From contig NC_087064.1 in the NCBI RefSeq assembly GCF_963678635.1, positions 28,686,189 to 28,750,188 on the forward strand: 64,000 nucleotides of DNA, in the 5' to 3' direction. This stretch comes from Symsagittifera roscoffensis. Taxonomy: Eukaryota > Xenacoelomorpha > Acoela > Convolutidae. Shown one piece after another: positions 35,001 through 47,900 of the stretch. The translations under genes were made by a program, and so were the position numbers. Under the pieces are notes generated by a model, which saw only the letters and a program-made list of their open reading frames with translations, ran no database searches and was not told the origin of the DNA. The first letter of the stretch is position 1; each line of letters opens with the position of its first letter.

Positions 35001-38000
35001 GTGCTCTCGTTGTGTATGAGATCAGTCGTGTTAACTTAGACCTATGCTACAGTCACTGTTAAAACAATTAGGTTGATATTTGTTTCTACTTGGTGTCCTA
35101 ATATTGTACTGAAACGGGCAGTGTATCCACTGGCATAAAGCTTGACTAGCAAAAAAATGATCCAAAATGAAAATTGTATGCGTATGGACTAGCATAAAAT
35201 TGGAGCTAAAAATTTTTTCTCAAAATTAAAATCAGTTTGCCCAAAAAATAGTTAAATAAATCGCTTATTCTTCTCGAACCTTTTTAATTTGCGAGGTGAT
35301 TAGTGTTCGTTAGTTCAAGCCCTTACAGGTCTTCTACATTTCCTTGTGTATTTCTTAATTCATCTGTTAATAGTAATTTCAAACATAAGCTTGCTGATTA
35401 AGAAGAGAAATGAACGTTAAGAAGACTCTTATATAAATCTTGTAGTTTTTTTGATTTTTTTTCAGGAAAAGCCTTGAAAAACTCTAGCAATTACAGATTC
35501 GCATTCATGAATATATTAACGCATTTATGAATGCCTTTAGATATATAAGCACTTCTTGAGCGCAAAATACATTTATATGTTGAAAATAAGGTAACTTGCA
35601 CTCTCCAAAAACTAACGTGGAAGTGGCGCAAAAAAAACGTGAACGACTTCTAGTTTCAAAAGTGGAATTTAATTTACAACTGAAACCTGTTTTTGAGTTA
35701 GTTTTATCCGAAAAATTACCATCATAAAATCGTCGTGAACTTCAAACAGGCTTATGGCCATATAATTTTCACTTTGAAATTCGAAATTCACAAGAAACAA
35801 GTGTTTTTTCTGTTTCCTTGCCTTCATTACTCTTTTTCAACAGTAAACTAGCTTTGTTTCTTTAATTTCTCAGTTGCTGAATTTTCTATATCTGTGAAAT
35901 GCTAATTTTGAGAAATAAAGCTATCCAAATTATGTCAGTCGAAATATTTTTCACCTTTTCAAATTTGTATGCTAGTAGTGCTATATTTTAGTAGAGCGAC
36001 TAACTGGGAACGTCGTGGAAGGAGTACACTTCACAATAAAAAAAAACGTTTTTCTACGTCGATACTATGTTTTTGAACAATTTTTCCAGCACAATTCAAG
36101 TTAAAACTGAAAAAAATTTTAATCAGAAAAAATGATATAATTTTAAGAGAATCTTTCCGACTGTTTGTTTATCAACAAAACTAGCAAAAAATTGCAGCGT
36201 TTTCAAATATTGAAACAACACATGAGCTGCTTATCAATGATTACCGCTTATAACTAGCCGCTTATCAATACGAAATAATTTTGTCCTTGTTTGATGTTTT
36301 TCGTTTTTTTTAATATCATTATGGAACCATTATATTCAACTCATTGGTATGTGGAACAAAAAAAAGGAGGTATGGATATAACCACTTGTGAAAACACTTA
36401 TTTATCTGAACTGGACTTTTAAATAGTCAAAATTGAACGCGACGCGACTACCACAAAATGTTAATCACAATAAAGTCTTGAAAATCAAAGAGTTGCAAAG
36501 TAGAATTTTTATCTTTTTGAAACTCAAATATGGGGCTAGGTCTGTTACCAGACCGGCCTTTCAGCAGACCACAATGCAATAACTCAATTAAGTAAAATTT
36601 AAATTACTGAACGATTCGAAAAGGAAGCGGTTAGACAAACAAAACTTTGCTGAGAACCCGTGAAATCATTGTCTTTAACCAGTCTAAATGGCACCATTAC
36701 ATCTGTCAATCAAATTTGTTTATCGAGTCTGGTAAAAGGTCCATGTTATAACTTTTCTGGTAAAAGGTCGGTCTGGTAAAAGGTCGGTCCCCCTCAAATA
36801 TAGTTAATACCAACCAACTTGTAGGCAATATATTTTCGGTCAACGAACCTGAAAGAAAATAATTAGCATAAAATTGCTCATTTTGACTGCGGATTTTTGT
36901 GTTTCAATGATTCCTACGCGTAAAAATTTTATCCAAATAAAATAATTAACCTAAAAAGCTATAGTTTTTGACCGATTGAATTGCTCAAGGTCACCGATAT
37001 TGCCTTGTGTAAGCCAATTTGATTTTTTTAAAACGTCTATAAAGTGCGTTGAACTTCGAAATGATAATCTCTGTCGTAACCAAAACCCAATTTTTTTATT
37101 TATTGTCACAACTAAACTCCTAAACTCCTTTTTGAATGCTTTATGAACCGAAACATTTGAACTTACACAATTTAGTAGAAATTTAGTAGAAGTTTTTTGC
37201 GCCTTCCTTACAACAAATTGGCCAAACAGGCCATTTCTGAATCCCCATAACCTTGAGATTGGCAAAAATTATTTTCCAAAAAAATCACACAGACCACAAT
37301 TATTCCGTTAGGGTCATCGAAATTCCAAACCGCATGATTATGTTGCTGCAGTGCAAGTAGCAACCTTTCCTAATTTTCAGTGTCTGTGGAGGTACCATAA
37401 TCTCATCGTGGGAAGTAATAACCGCCGCTCATTGCGTGTATGACAATGGATGGTTGGGTGCAGAAAAGATTTCAGTTCGTACTGGTTAGCATTTCATTAG
37501 TTCTTACTTCAGAGGGCAATTCTCATGATAGGAAGACCGAGCTAGAATTGGTGCTATAAGCTACAAAAAAAATCACAGACAAAACTTCCTAAGAATTTTG
37601 CGTAGTTTCAAGATTTGTATATAATCCTATACCTATTTTACTTAGTTTTATGTTTACTTTTTATCAGAAAAAAAGAACAATTCTCAAATCATTTTTCAAT
37701 ATCGGTTAAATTGCTTACTGTTCTTGTACAGGTTTTTTTTAGAACTAACTTTTTGACCTTACCGCACTTTTAGGCGACTTCACCAGAAGCGACAATGACG
37801 AAAGAGGATCCAGTATAAAATACAGCGTGAGACAGTACCGCTACTTCCCAGAATACTCCGGTGACGTAATTTACGGCTATGACTTCATAATTCTGGAAGT
37901 GAATGAGAAAATTGAGTTAGATAAATATCGACGAGCTTTCACTAGTATTTGCACCTCTTCAAATACCTCGAGGCCTGTTCGAGCGATTGGAATTGGTCTC

Positions 38001-38990
38001 ACCAACTCAGTGACTCATGCTCGACCTAATGATCTGATGGTTTGACCCTTTAATTTTTTTTAAACATCCCTCGGTGTTGTCATTTTAACTTCAGTTGTGG
38101 AGCCTTTTTGCTTTTGGACTTAGGCGTCCCAAAGTAACAAGCAAAAAAACTTTATTTATCTTTTACATTTAGATGGTTGGAATGATTTATATGACTCTTG
38201 AAAAAAATACAGTAATATTTGTTCAATTCTATAAGCTAGCGCCGAACACGATAAAAAAAACATATAGGTTATTTCACCAAAAATAAAACATTTGAAAAAA
38301 AATAAAACCAAAAATAAAAATTCGGCAGCAGGAGTCGAAAACAGTTCAATTTTAGTTCTGTGGGAAAAATTTGTTTTAATTTTTTTCTAGGAAGCTGACT
38401 TGGTAGAAAGACCTGAAGCGGAGTGTTCCGCTATGTTCGGCAACAAAGCACCCAAAGGAAGCGAGGTCTGCGTCAAGGCTGTTGAAATGAAGGCCACTTG
38501 CTCAGGTAACTGAACAGATTGAAGCCATTTATTCACATGTGTGCGAACTGTTCAGATCGGTTTGCTGATGTGATTCTGTTTAATCTATTCGTAAAATTTT
38601 TTTTAGTCTTTTTGAGACAGGAAGTTTTGGACCTTGAATCTACATATCCTTAATGAATTTAAACATGTATTCCGAGAGTTTGAAAAAACTAAACTATTTC
38701 TTCTTGCTTTTTAATTGATATAATAGCTCTGTTTAGGAGACTCCGGGGGTCCCGTATTTGTAACTGAAAATGGAGAACCCAAATGTTTTTATGGACTTGT
38801 GAGCTTCGCAGCTGCAAGTAAAGAGTGTGGCGAACGGGACTCGCCGACAGTATTTGCCAAAATCTCCTTCTACTTTCCCATGATGGCTCAAACTGCACTG
38901 CGAATGGCATATTCCGAGCGGCTGAAAGATCCGACTGCGTACATGATTACTCTTTTGCTAATTCGCCTAACCTTTTCAACATTTGTTTGA
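32068..38990 (+). CDS. SP2: secreted chymotrypsin-fold serine protease (7 exons)
   Basis: S1-family endopeptidase and sister of SP1. Exons: 32068-32181, 32446-32512, 32584-32644, 37381-37484, 37774-38039, 38391-38505, 38737-38990; total 981 nt, 326 residues, the same total as SP1. Exon 1 starts MRILSTMIQFVLHLEIFNFS, a weak signal peptide. The activation site is DRIVG|G (about 58-62). The triad is His98 in TAAHC, Asp152 in YGYDFIIL and Ser245 in GDSGGP. Position 189 is Ala (ATCSGDSGG), so a non-tryptic primary specificity is expected. The tail YMITLLLIRLTFSTFV is hydrophobic and may be a membrane or GPI signal. Intron 3 is 4.7 kb and repeat-rich. All splice sites are GT-AG. Confidence 0.88.
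32645..37380. other. SP2 intron 3, no gene seen
   Basis: Holds an inverted copy of the CAGGGC-hairpin repeat (about 32791-32827) and a poly-G run (32947-32965). There is also a stretch of ATGAATCAT/GTTTCAT-like words (33150-33400) and 'ctggtaaaaggtc' short tandem repeats (36725-36790). A 104-codon antisense frame (36951-37265) shows no known features. Confidence 0.5.
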
Positions 38991-40774
38991 TTGCAAATTT
39001 ATCCGACACGAAATATCGTTGAAAACAATGAAATGAGTCTTTATAGAAATTCTGCGAAATTAAACGCAAGCGTAAGATAGCAAATCAATGTGAATCCTAA
39101 GGTGAAAAGGATGTCATGTCTGGCCACTATCTCAAAAACTTTCGCAAAACGCTGATTAATTAAGCATATAAAACTTTGAACGCTAAGAAAAATGTCCTCG
39201 AACTCATATCGATCAAACTATCACTATATGCTGTAAGTGTTAGTTTACATTGTGAGATCAACCGTACAATCTCTCCTTCCCCCCACAATGGCCTACCGTA
39301 GAACGTCCTCCCCAATGTAATTATTCTGAAAAATAATTAAGTAAAGTATGCATTTCGAACAAACAAAATTAGTTTTCTCAATGATTAAGTGGGTTGCATT
39401 TGAATGCTGTTAATGACCTACATTAATGTATTTTCAATCAATTCTCTCTATTAAAACTGTTGGTTTTGTTAAAATCTAGGCTATACCAAAGTTAGCCTAC
39501 AAGCCATATTTTCTTCCCGCTAAATCGATTTGAGAAGAGGGATTTTACGGTTGATCCTACATTACAAAAACTTTGTACATGCATCTGACCATGAGTTTTT
39601 GTTATATGATGCATAAATCTTCAATCAATTATCAGTTTAAATTAAATTGAAGATTGTGAAACACTTTCTATTTTTTTGATAAAAAATCAATCCACATCAT
39701 TCAAATTTGAGTTGCAATCATTAAATATAAATAGTAAAATCAAAACAGATGCCAAACACATCACTCTGTCATTTGGTTTATCAGAAGCGTTTTCAAACAT
39801 TCAAATTTGAAAACATTCAATTCTTTCTCAAGTTAAAATTTTTGTCTATACAAATAAATTCTTATAAAACATGATGGCCTGTGAAATGGTTTGTTACTAA
39901 CTTTTTAATTATTGGCTGAAGCAAATGAAACAAGTATTTGTATGGCTAATTTTTGTTGTTTCGACTTATCAAGAAAGTAAGGAGAATATTTGCTTGGAGT
40001 GATTTTTTGATCAGACCAATTCTTAACAAATTTCCCTCGCGAGATCGATCCATGGATATTTCTCGTCCCAGATGGTCCGCGTTCACCACTAGACTTTCCT
40101 GACATGAAGATTGCTGTGAAACGATCAAAAGTAGACTAACATGACCGTAAGAGCGCTGTGATACTTGGATGCTGAAAGTGCTGAAAGTTTAACCCGCATA
40201 ACTTACGCGTGGCGAATTATCCGGCACCACAAAAATACTCCGAATTCAAATGAAAATTGAAGCAGGCTGATTGGTCTTATTATTTCCATACACGATTCTT
40301 AATATTCGGCTTAAAATTTATAGTTTGTCAATATTTCATTAACTAAAACTATTGGAGACCAGTCTAATGACGGTCAAAACAACCAGGTTTTTGCCCTGAT
40401 ACGAGCAGTCTTCTTCCGATTTACGAAGAAATTGACGGAATGTTTGTGGTCTTTGGTTTTTCGTAGTCAATTTTTCAACTAGCTAAATTTGATTTTTTTT
40501 TCTATCTGAATCAAAAGGTTTTGTTGTCCTGAACTCAAATAAAAAAAAGTTTAATCAGTAATAATTTGTATGAAAACTTTGTAGTTTTATGGAGGATTAA
40601 AAATGGTCAACTTTGTCACTTAGGGACAATTAACACGCAAAAATAGCACATGAGCAGAGATTTAACCCATCTTAGAAAGCGTTTCAAATTGAATTGAGGC
40701 ATGATATTCAATCTATCTGATACTTTGTTTTGTATGTATGTTTTGAATAGCGTATGGGGAGATGATTTTCAAAA
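38991..40774. other. Intergenic region downstream of SP2
   Basis: AT-rich sequence with one CAGGGC-hairpin repeat copy (40378-40412). No coding evidence. Confidence 0.5.
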
Positions 40775-41996
40775 AAAAAGATAAAATTGGGTTTTGATAA
40801 GTGCCTGCTATTGTTGCTTCGCAGTTTTTCCTTGCGATGAATAGAATCAAACTAGTGGTCAAAAACAGATTAAAAAAATTAAGATCTTTAATTAAAAAAC
40901 AAAGAACCCTCGGGATTGGACCTTAAGCAGATTAATCAAGCAGTGCACCAAATTATTTCAAGAAAATGAAAGAATTTTGTCGGTTGTAATTTTCTCCGAA
41001 AGTTGTTTTTACTCCGTTGTACTTATATGCGTTTTAAATTTTTTTTTGATAGAATTTTTTGTTTTATCCATCTGCAAGACAATGATGATCAGAGCCAACA
41101 TAAAAAAGCCCTAACAGTGGCTATCAAAATTCGTACTGTGGTGAAGCTTTGCCCTGACATACGAGTAGTCTTGTTTTTTATGCAATCGCTATTGTTTAAA
41201 AAAGATAAACTAGGGTATAGATAAGTGCCTGCTATTGTTGCTTCGCAGTTTTTCCTTGCGATGAATAGAATCAAACTAGTGGTCAAAAACAGATAAAAAA
41301 ATTAAAAACTTTAATTAAAAAAACAAAGAACCCTCGGGATTGGATCTTGTGCAGATTAATCAAGCAGTGCACCAAATTTTTTCAAGAAAATGAGAGTATT
41401 TTGTCGGTTGTGCTTTTCTCCGAAAGTTGTTTTTACTCCGTTGTACTTATATGGGTTTTATTTTTTTTTTGATAGAATTTTTTGTTTTATCCATCTGCAA
41501 GACAATGATGATCAGAGCCAACATAAAAAAGCCCTAACAGTGGCTATCAAAGTTCGTACTGTGGTGAGGCTTTGCCCTGACATACGAGTAGTCTTGTTTT
41601 TTATGCAATCGCTATTGTTTAAAAAACATAAACTAGGGTTTAGATAATTGCCTGCTATTGTTGCTTCGCAGTTTTTCCTTGCGATGAATAGAATCAAACT
41701 AGTGGTCAAAAACAGATAAAAAAATTAAGAACTTTAATTAAAAAACAAAGAACCCGCGGGACTGGACCTTGTGCAGATTAATCAAGCAGTGCACCAAATT
41801 ATTTCAAGAAAATGACAGAATTTTGTCGGTTGTATTTTTCTCCGAAAGTTGTTTTTACTCCGTTGTGCTTATATGCGTTTTAAATTTTTTTTTGATAGAA
41901 TTTTTTGTTTTATCCATCTGCCAGACAATGATGATCAGAGCCAACATAAAAAAACCCTATCAGTGGCTATCAATATTCGTATTGTGGTGAGGCTTT
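40775..41996. repeat. Tandem triplicate, unit about 424 bp
   Basis: Units start at 'gtgcctgctattgttgcttc' or its variant at 40801, 41225 and 41648 (spacings 424 and 423 bp). The first two carry the CAGGGC-hairpin repeat variant ('ctttgccctgacatacgagt'). The third stops at 'gtggtgaggcttt', exactly at the start of that motif. Frames of 73-85 codons are repeated with the units but have no recognisable protein features. Confidence 0.85.
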
Positions 41997-42331
41997 CAAG
42001 AATAATTTTTCAGGCATTTTGAGATGATTAAGGTACGCAATATTTCTATCAAAGCGTAGTATAAACTGCGAACTGATTCGTCTGATAAATCATTCCAATC
42101 AGTTTGCTTATAAGTTTTTTCTTTTGAGACCAAAAAAACTGCAATTGTTGAAATGAAATAATAGTGGCCACATAATATTTCGAAATTTTTAATTGTTATT
42201 ATAACATGGCACAAACAAAACTGATTTCGTTAAAAAAGCTTACTCAACCATCAAAAAAATGAAAAACTCGAGAAATTAGATCTGAATTAATTATTTTTAA
42301 TTTCTACTTTAAGAAAATTATGAAGTGTACC

Positions 42332-42651
42332 ATTTTGAGATATCCAGTTTTGGTTGACTGACTGAACATAAAAAAATTCTAAGGGCAGGAAATATATTAG
42401 TTTTTAGGGGGAGCGCGCGCCGAAAAACCAAACTTTTTTATCAAAAATTTCCAAAAAGTCGAAAAACGCCTTTTTGGGCTCTTTTCAAAAATTCGCTTTT
42501 GGCGCAGAATGTTTGGCCAAAATAAGGTCTTTATAGTGATTTGGGAGAGCTCAGAAAATCAGTTTGGCCAGTTTAAAAAAGATCGACAACATTTTTAAAA
42601 TATTTTTTTGAAAGTCCACTCCTCCTCGAGAAAAATTTAAATCAGCCCCTG
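42332..42651 (+). mobile_element. hAT-type MITE, copy 3 (5' truncated)
   Basis: Begins inside the element at 'attttgagatatcc', contains 'agcgcgcgccgaaaaa' and 'gagctcagaaaatca', and ends 'cagcccctg'. The G-rich 5' end is missing. Confidence 0.6.
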
Positions 42652-44140
42652 ATAACACCACACACAAAAAACGACACTAATTTGCAGTAAAAAAAAATTG
42701 AATGTGACTTTTAAGAATATTGTCCTAATATTCTATGCTACTCGCACAGCAACCGACTAGCGTTGTTATTGTTTACAAATGAACTAAGCTATTTTCCTAC
42801 CTATAAGAAAAACAGAAAGTACTGTTGTTGAAAAAAGAAAAAAAAACTGATCACCTGCCCAGCATATCATTTATGCCGACGAATTTTGAATCAACAGCAA
42901 AGCCTAATTTTAGTTTCAAAAATTTTATTTTGACTTGTGAGCAGTTATTACATGACTTTATGCACTTGACTTGCTCAAAGATTTCATTGGTGGCTAAATT
43001 TTTCTTCAATTTTATCGTTATTTTTAAGCAAACTGATTGCACTAGAAACGAAAAAACATGAAAAACAAAAAAAAAATTCAACAATAACAAGAACAGCCAT
43101 AAAAAGAACAGCTTCCTTCTAAGCTGCTTTGTGCTGATTTTATAAATTCTTTGGCTTCAATAACCTGAATATTCAGGAAAATAGAGAGGATTCAAAAAAA
43201 ACCTGTTTTCTTGCTAACTCGATCGAAACTAAGCACTTTCCGGGACGAGGTGCTCACTTTATGTTTCGAGTACGGTCAGAACATACCGAATTTTGGTCGA
43301 GGTAGTCGAAATATACCAATTTTATGTCGAGATAGTCGTAACATAAAATGAGCGCCCTGACCTGGGTTATTCTGGGCGCTGGTGATAGGTAAACAAGACG
43401 AAAATATAATAACACGAAATGACATTAAGACGACTAAGTCTTATTTTCCAGACACCCTGGGCTAGCTTTGTTGTAGGCACTGGAATTGGATGCTCATTCT
43501 AAATTAAAATTTAGGCACAATGAGTATGCACTGCTCGCTCGGTCCTAGCGAAAGCAGCTATCGTTTTATTAAGTGTTAAATCTAGTGTAACAACTCACTG
43601 TATAAAACCGTTTCGAGCCACTAGTGCAAAGTTTTGGGACTTAGGCGCAAAATCTTTGCTAACACAGTCAGTTGAGACCGAAAACTGCTCAAAAGGTTAG
43701 ATATCACACCGCAGCTTTATTTGTTAATCCAGAAAATCAGAAGAAAACAAATGTTTCAGCGAAGTATGCATTAATTGGAAAAACGGGTGCTTAAAATTGT
43801 CGTGCACATTCGCGCTGTAATTAACGTGAACAGATACAATATTCAATCAAATTATGTGAGCGTTCCAAAGAGCTTTCAAACGTATTGCATCGTGTCTATC
43901 GCTTAAGTTAAGATCAAATGTACCTAATCAAAAAACATTTTGGTACTATGTTCAAAATTGGTATCAAACAGTTTAAATCATTTTTGGATCTGGATATAAT
44001 TTTTGTCGTTCTTTTTTCTTTTGATTCGCAGGTTAGTTTGAATATAAAATAGAGAGTTTGCATAAAAAGGACGTAAGGATGAAATATTTTACGTTTTGAA
44101 AACTCTTTATTCTTGTCAGAAAATGGCCAAAAAATTTAAT
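42652..44140. other. Repeat-poor stretch before SP3
   Basis: No gene recognised. 43230-43390 has an inverted pair ('gctcactttatgtt' / 'aacataaaatgagc') and GTCGA-rich words like those at 46.1-46.4 kb. The missing first exon of SP3 may lie in this stretch, but I could not identify it. Confidence 0.4.
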
Positions 44141-44148
44141 ATTGCAGC

Positions 44149-44726
44149 CAGGCGCGGATTGGGGGGGGGGGGGGGGGGGGAATGGACGTTTTTTCTCAGG
44201 TCCCCCTTTTGTACTATTTTGAGATATCCATTTTTGGCTGACCGACCCTAAAAATTTGAAGTTTTTTGGCGCCAATATGTTTTTATTTTAAGGGGAGAGC
44301 GCGCGCCGAAAAAACGCAATTTTTTGGTCAAAGTTTTTCAAGAAGTGCCAAAAAGCGCCTTTACTGGCCTGTTTTTTTTTAATTTGGCCAAACAGAGTCT
44401 TTTATGTGCATTGAAAGAGCTCGGCTCTTTTTCCTTCGAATAACCCCCCTTTTCGTATAAGCATCGATTTCATGGTGTAACGAAAGGTTTTTGCAAGGTT
44501 GAGTATGAAGACCAAATATGTTTGCCATGGCTTAATTAGTCTGTATGCCAAATTTATAACAATCCGACAACCGAACAGAAAAATTACCCTAAAAAATTTG
44601 CAGGTAGGGGAAAAGGAAAAAGAACCAAGAGCTCAGAAAATCAATTTGGACGACCTAAAAAAAGGTCGACACATTTTTTGTAAATCCGCCTCCTCCCCCC
44701 TCGAGCAAATCCTAGATCCGCCCCTG
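44149..44726 (+). mobile_element. hAT-type MITE, copy 4, with perfect 8-bp target duplication
   Basis: Ends are CAGGCGCGGATTGG (left) and the reverse complement of CAGGGGCGGATCTAGGATTT (right). Both sides are flanked by attgcagc (44141-44148 and 44727-44734). An 8-bp duplication with a CAGGGG terminus is typical of the hAT superfamily. No transposase is present, so it is a MITE. At 578 bp it is longer than copy 5, with extra sequence in the middle. A poly-G run follows the left end. Confidence 0.75.
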
Positions 44727-44916
44727 ATTGCAGCACTTTATAAAATTTCTACCCGCTTTTTTACCATAATGGGTGATGTACTTGCCATAGAGCTTAGCTT
44801 GATGGATCAATTTGAGAGACCACATTTTCGAATGCACGAGGGCTGTAGGTATGAGGGCTGTAATGGAATTTTTGAAAAGTCAAAAATTGATTCAAATTAA
44901 GTGTCTTGATACTTAG

Positions 44917-47900
44917 ATAACCAGTCAGCGAAATATCCCTTCCATGTCTGATTCAAAATTAAACCACACAATCAAGCTGACTGTTCGGAATTATAAAGAC
45001 AAACATACCGGAAAACATTCTCCTCTTTCAATGCAAAAATTGGACGGCGAAGACCGAATTGTTGGTAAGTTGAATAGATCTTTCACTTGATTTGATTACT
45101 CAATAGAATGAATCACTGATTTTCGGGTATCTCGTTGAAGGTGCATTCTAAGGAAAGTGTTTTCTTTAGTGTTCTACGGCAAAAAGGACCTATAAAGTTT
45201 TAGATATCTCCGGTTGCTATTCAAAACACTCCGGCGAAATTTGGATTATTATACAAGTGCAGTCAGGGGAGGATCTAGGATTTTGTCGAGGGAGCGGATT
45301 TTCAAAAAAAAACTTCAAAATTTTGTCGACCTTTTTTTAGGTTGACTAAATTGATTTTCTGAGCTCACGCAAATCTCTATTATGACCCTATTTGGACCAA
45401 AATTTCTGCGCGTTGGCGAGTTTTTGAAAAAATTTTCTTTGACAAATCACGTTTTGCAGCGCATTCAAAATTAGAATATATTGTCGCCAAAGTCACCTTT
45501 AGAAAAAATTTAGTGTCGGTCAGCCAAAAATGCATGTCTTAAAATATTACCAAAAGAAAGACCCTTTATGTTGGCAGGGGGTGGAATCCCTGAGGAGAAG
45601 GCGTCTCCCCCTGAATCCGCCCCTGAATGCAGTCCCTCATTTTGATTTTTAAATGATCTGTAAGCTCGTTTGCACACCAAACGAGTTGTAAATTCTTTCG
45701 AGCGTTTGATTGCAATCTCTGCGTTTAGGAGGAAAATCGGTGAAAGTGAGAGACTATCCATTCTATGTACAAGTAGATGTGGAAGGAAAGTAAGTCACAC
45801 ACTTAAACATGATCGTTTCGTTCATATGAAAAAATTACGATCTTCTTCTTGTGAGCCATTTGAAAAACCTATTTCTTGTACAATACTTTTGTTTTCGGAA
45901 ATAAAGCAGAAAAAATTAAAATGAGCAGTTTTTGAAACAATGGAAGAACTGTAAATGCAAAAAAAAATAACGAGACCAAGCTCGCTTAATGCAGCGTAAA
46001 CCTCGACTTTTTTCTTCTACGAAAAAGTGCGCAGGAATACAGAGCAGTTCAAATTTTTTGTTTTTGACTCTCGAAAAACTGTAAAACTTCATGTACCGGG
46101 TTGAGTTGGTCGAATTATGTATCGACCGTAAAGGTCGAACGATGTTGAATTATCGACCCAAGTTCGACCCAAATTAAGGTCGACCAAAGACGATACATAG
46201 GCCGACCAACATCGATACATGAGTCAACCACGGTCATTACATGAGTCAACAACGGTCGATACATGAGTCGACCAGGGTATCGATTCTTGAGTCGACCAGG
46301 ATCGTTACATGAGTCGACTCAAGAATCGATACCATGGCCGACTCTTGTATCGACCGTTGTTGACTCATGTAGTGACCGTGGTCGACTCAGGACCGGACAG
46401 TTTTTGATTTTCTTGTACTGATGCGGGATGAAATCTAAAAGTAATTTCAAAAATCTAAAAGCTATTGCTCTATTAAAATATGTAATTTGTAATTTTGGAT
46501 TTTTCCGAGAGTCATAACTTTTTGAACAAACTTTAGGGCGTAGCATCTTATGCACGGAGGCTTCCCACAACATGTTGCCTCGATTAAACCCATGATATCA
46601 GATTGAGTTTTTTTCAAAAAGAATCGAAAAGTTTCAAACGGACAAGAAATTAAAATACTGATTTTTCTCAAAGCCGCAACTTTTTGGACGTGAGCACTTA
46701 CGCAAGGGAGCTTCGCAAAAAATATAAAAGTTTGTTTTTCCAATGGCTTAGATTGGTTTTAAAACAATTGCGCAAAGCCGCTCTCACAGATGAGGTTCCA
46801 CAAAACGTTCTATCAATTGAGATCAAAATCTCAGATTTGGGAGGGTGGTTTTCGAGAGAAAAGTAAAAAAAATTCAAAACATGGTCAAAAGTCGAAAGTT
46901 TGACTTTTCCGAGGGTCAAAAAAATTTGCGTACAAAATTTTTAGCGTAACTGTTTATGCAACTGTTTCTAATTACTTTGAAGTGGAAACAGTTACCTCCT
47001 GATTTGAGCCCAATTGCAAACATATAGGCGTAAAATATGAATCGATTTCAAGCTATCTTTTCAAAGTCATCTTGGAAGTTTCTCCAATTACTTTCCTCGG
47101 CATTGGTTTGTTGTAGTATATTACGTAATAAAGTTTAGGATTTTCAATAATCGAAAACGAACCAACTGTAATTTATGTTTGTTGTTGCTGTTAAGCTTTT
47201 CTACTTATTTTCAATTTAGAAAAAAAATAGAGATGTCTCGGAGACATATTTATCGAACGAAAGTTTCTATCTCAAAATGGACTGTATACACATGAACAAT
47301 CAAATTTTTTTGAGATCTTTAAACAATCGTTTCAATTAGAGTTGTCCTAAAAGATGTTTTCAATCGATTTTTGAAAAACTAAATTTGGCCAGAGCAGTGT
47401 TCTAACAATTTTCAAAGCAACCTGAATTTCGTTCGAAGCTGGAAACTTTTTATTTGCTACGAAACTGGTAGACTTAACAATTAAATACCCCGTAATTAAG
47501 CCATCCTTAGACGATGATATAGAAAAACTACCAGAGAACGGACTTGCATATGTAGCCCACATTTTAGGAAATGGTTTTTTTAGTTTTAATGAAAAATTTG
47601 TATTCATAAAGATTAAAAGCACAGCGGCCAGACCTTGATCACTCTAATGTTTGAAAAGAGTGCGTTTAATTTTTTTGAAAGAAAAATTGTTAACGTAGAA
47701 GATACACTTTTTGGTTGCTCGGATGTTGAAGGGAGGAGTTCGAGTTCCGATGGGTTTTCAAACCTTTTTAGAATCAATTTTTTGAATTTTGAAACAAATG
47801 TTTAGGATTGATCAAGCAGATCAATTGATATTGTTATCTGTCTAATCAAGTCACATCAAGATACATAATAAAATTTTTGCAAAAGCCTAGAATAATTACA

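Noticed and set aside
36951-37265. 104-codon minus-strand frame
   Set aside because: It lies within SP2 intron 3, antisense, without domain or splice support; its first codon is not ATG.
44499-44900. 133-codon plus-strand frame
   Set aside because: About half of it lies within hAT MITE copy 4 and it shows no domain; it does not extend properly into SP3.
47347-47622. 91-codon minus-strand frame
   Set aside because: Composition is plausible, but there is no homology I recognise and no splice context; kept only as a note in the intron entry.
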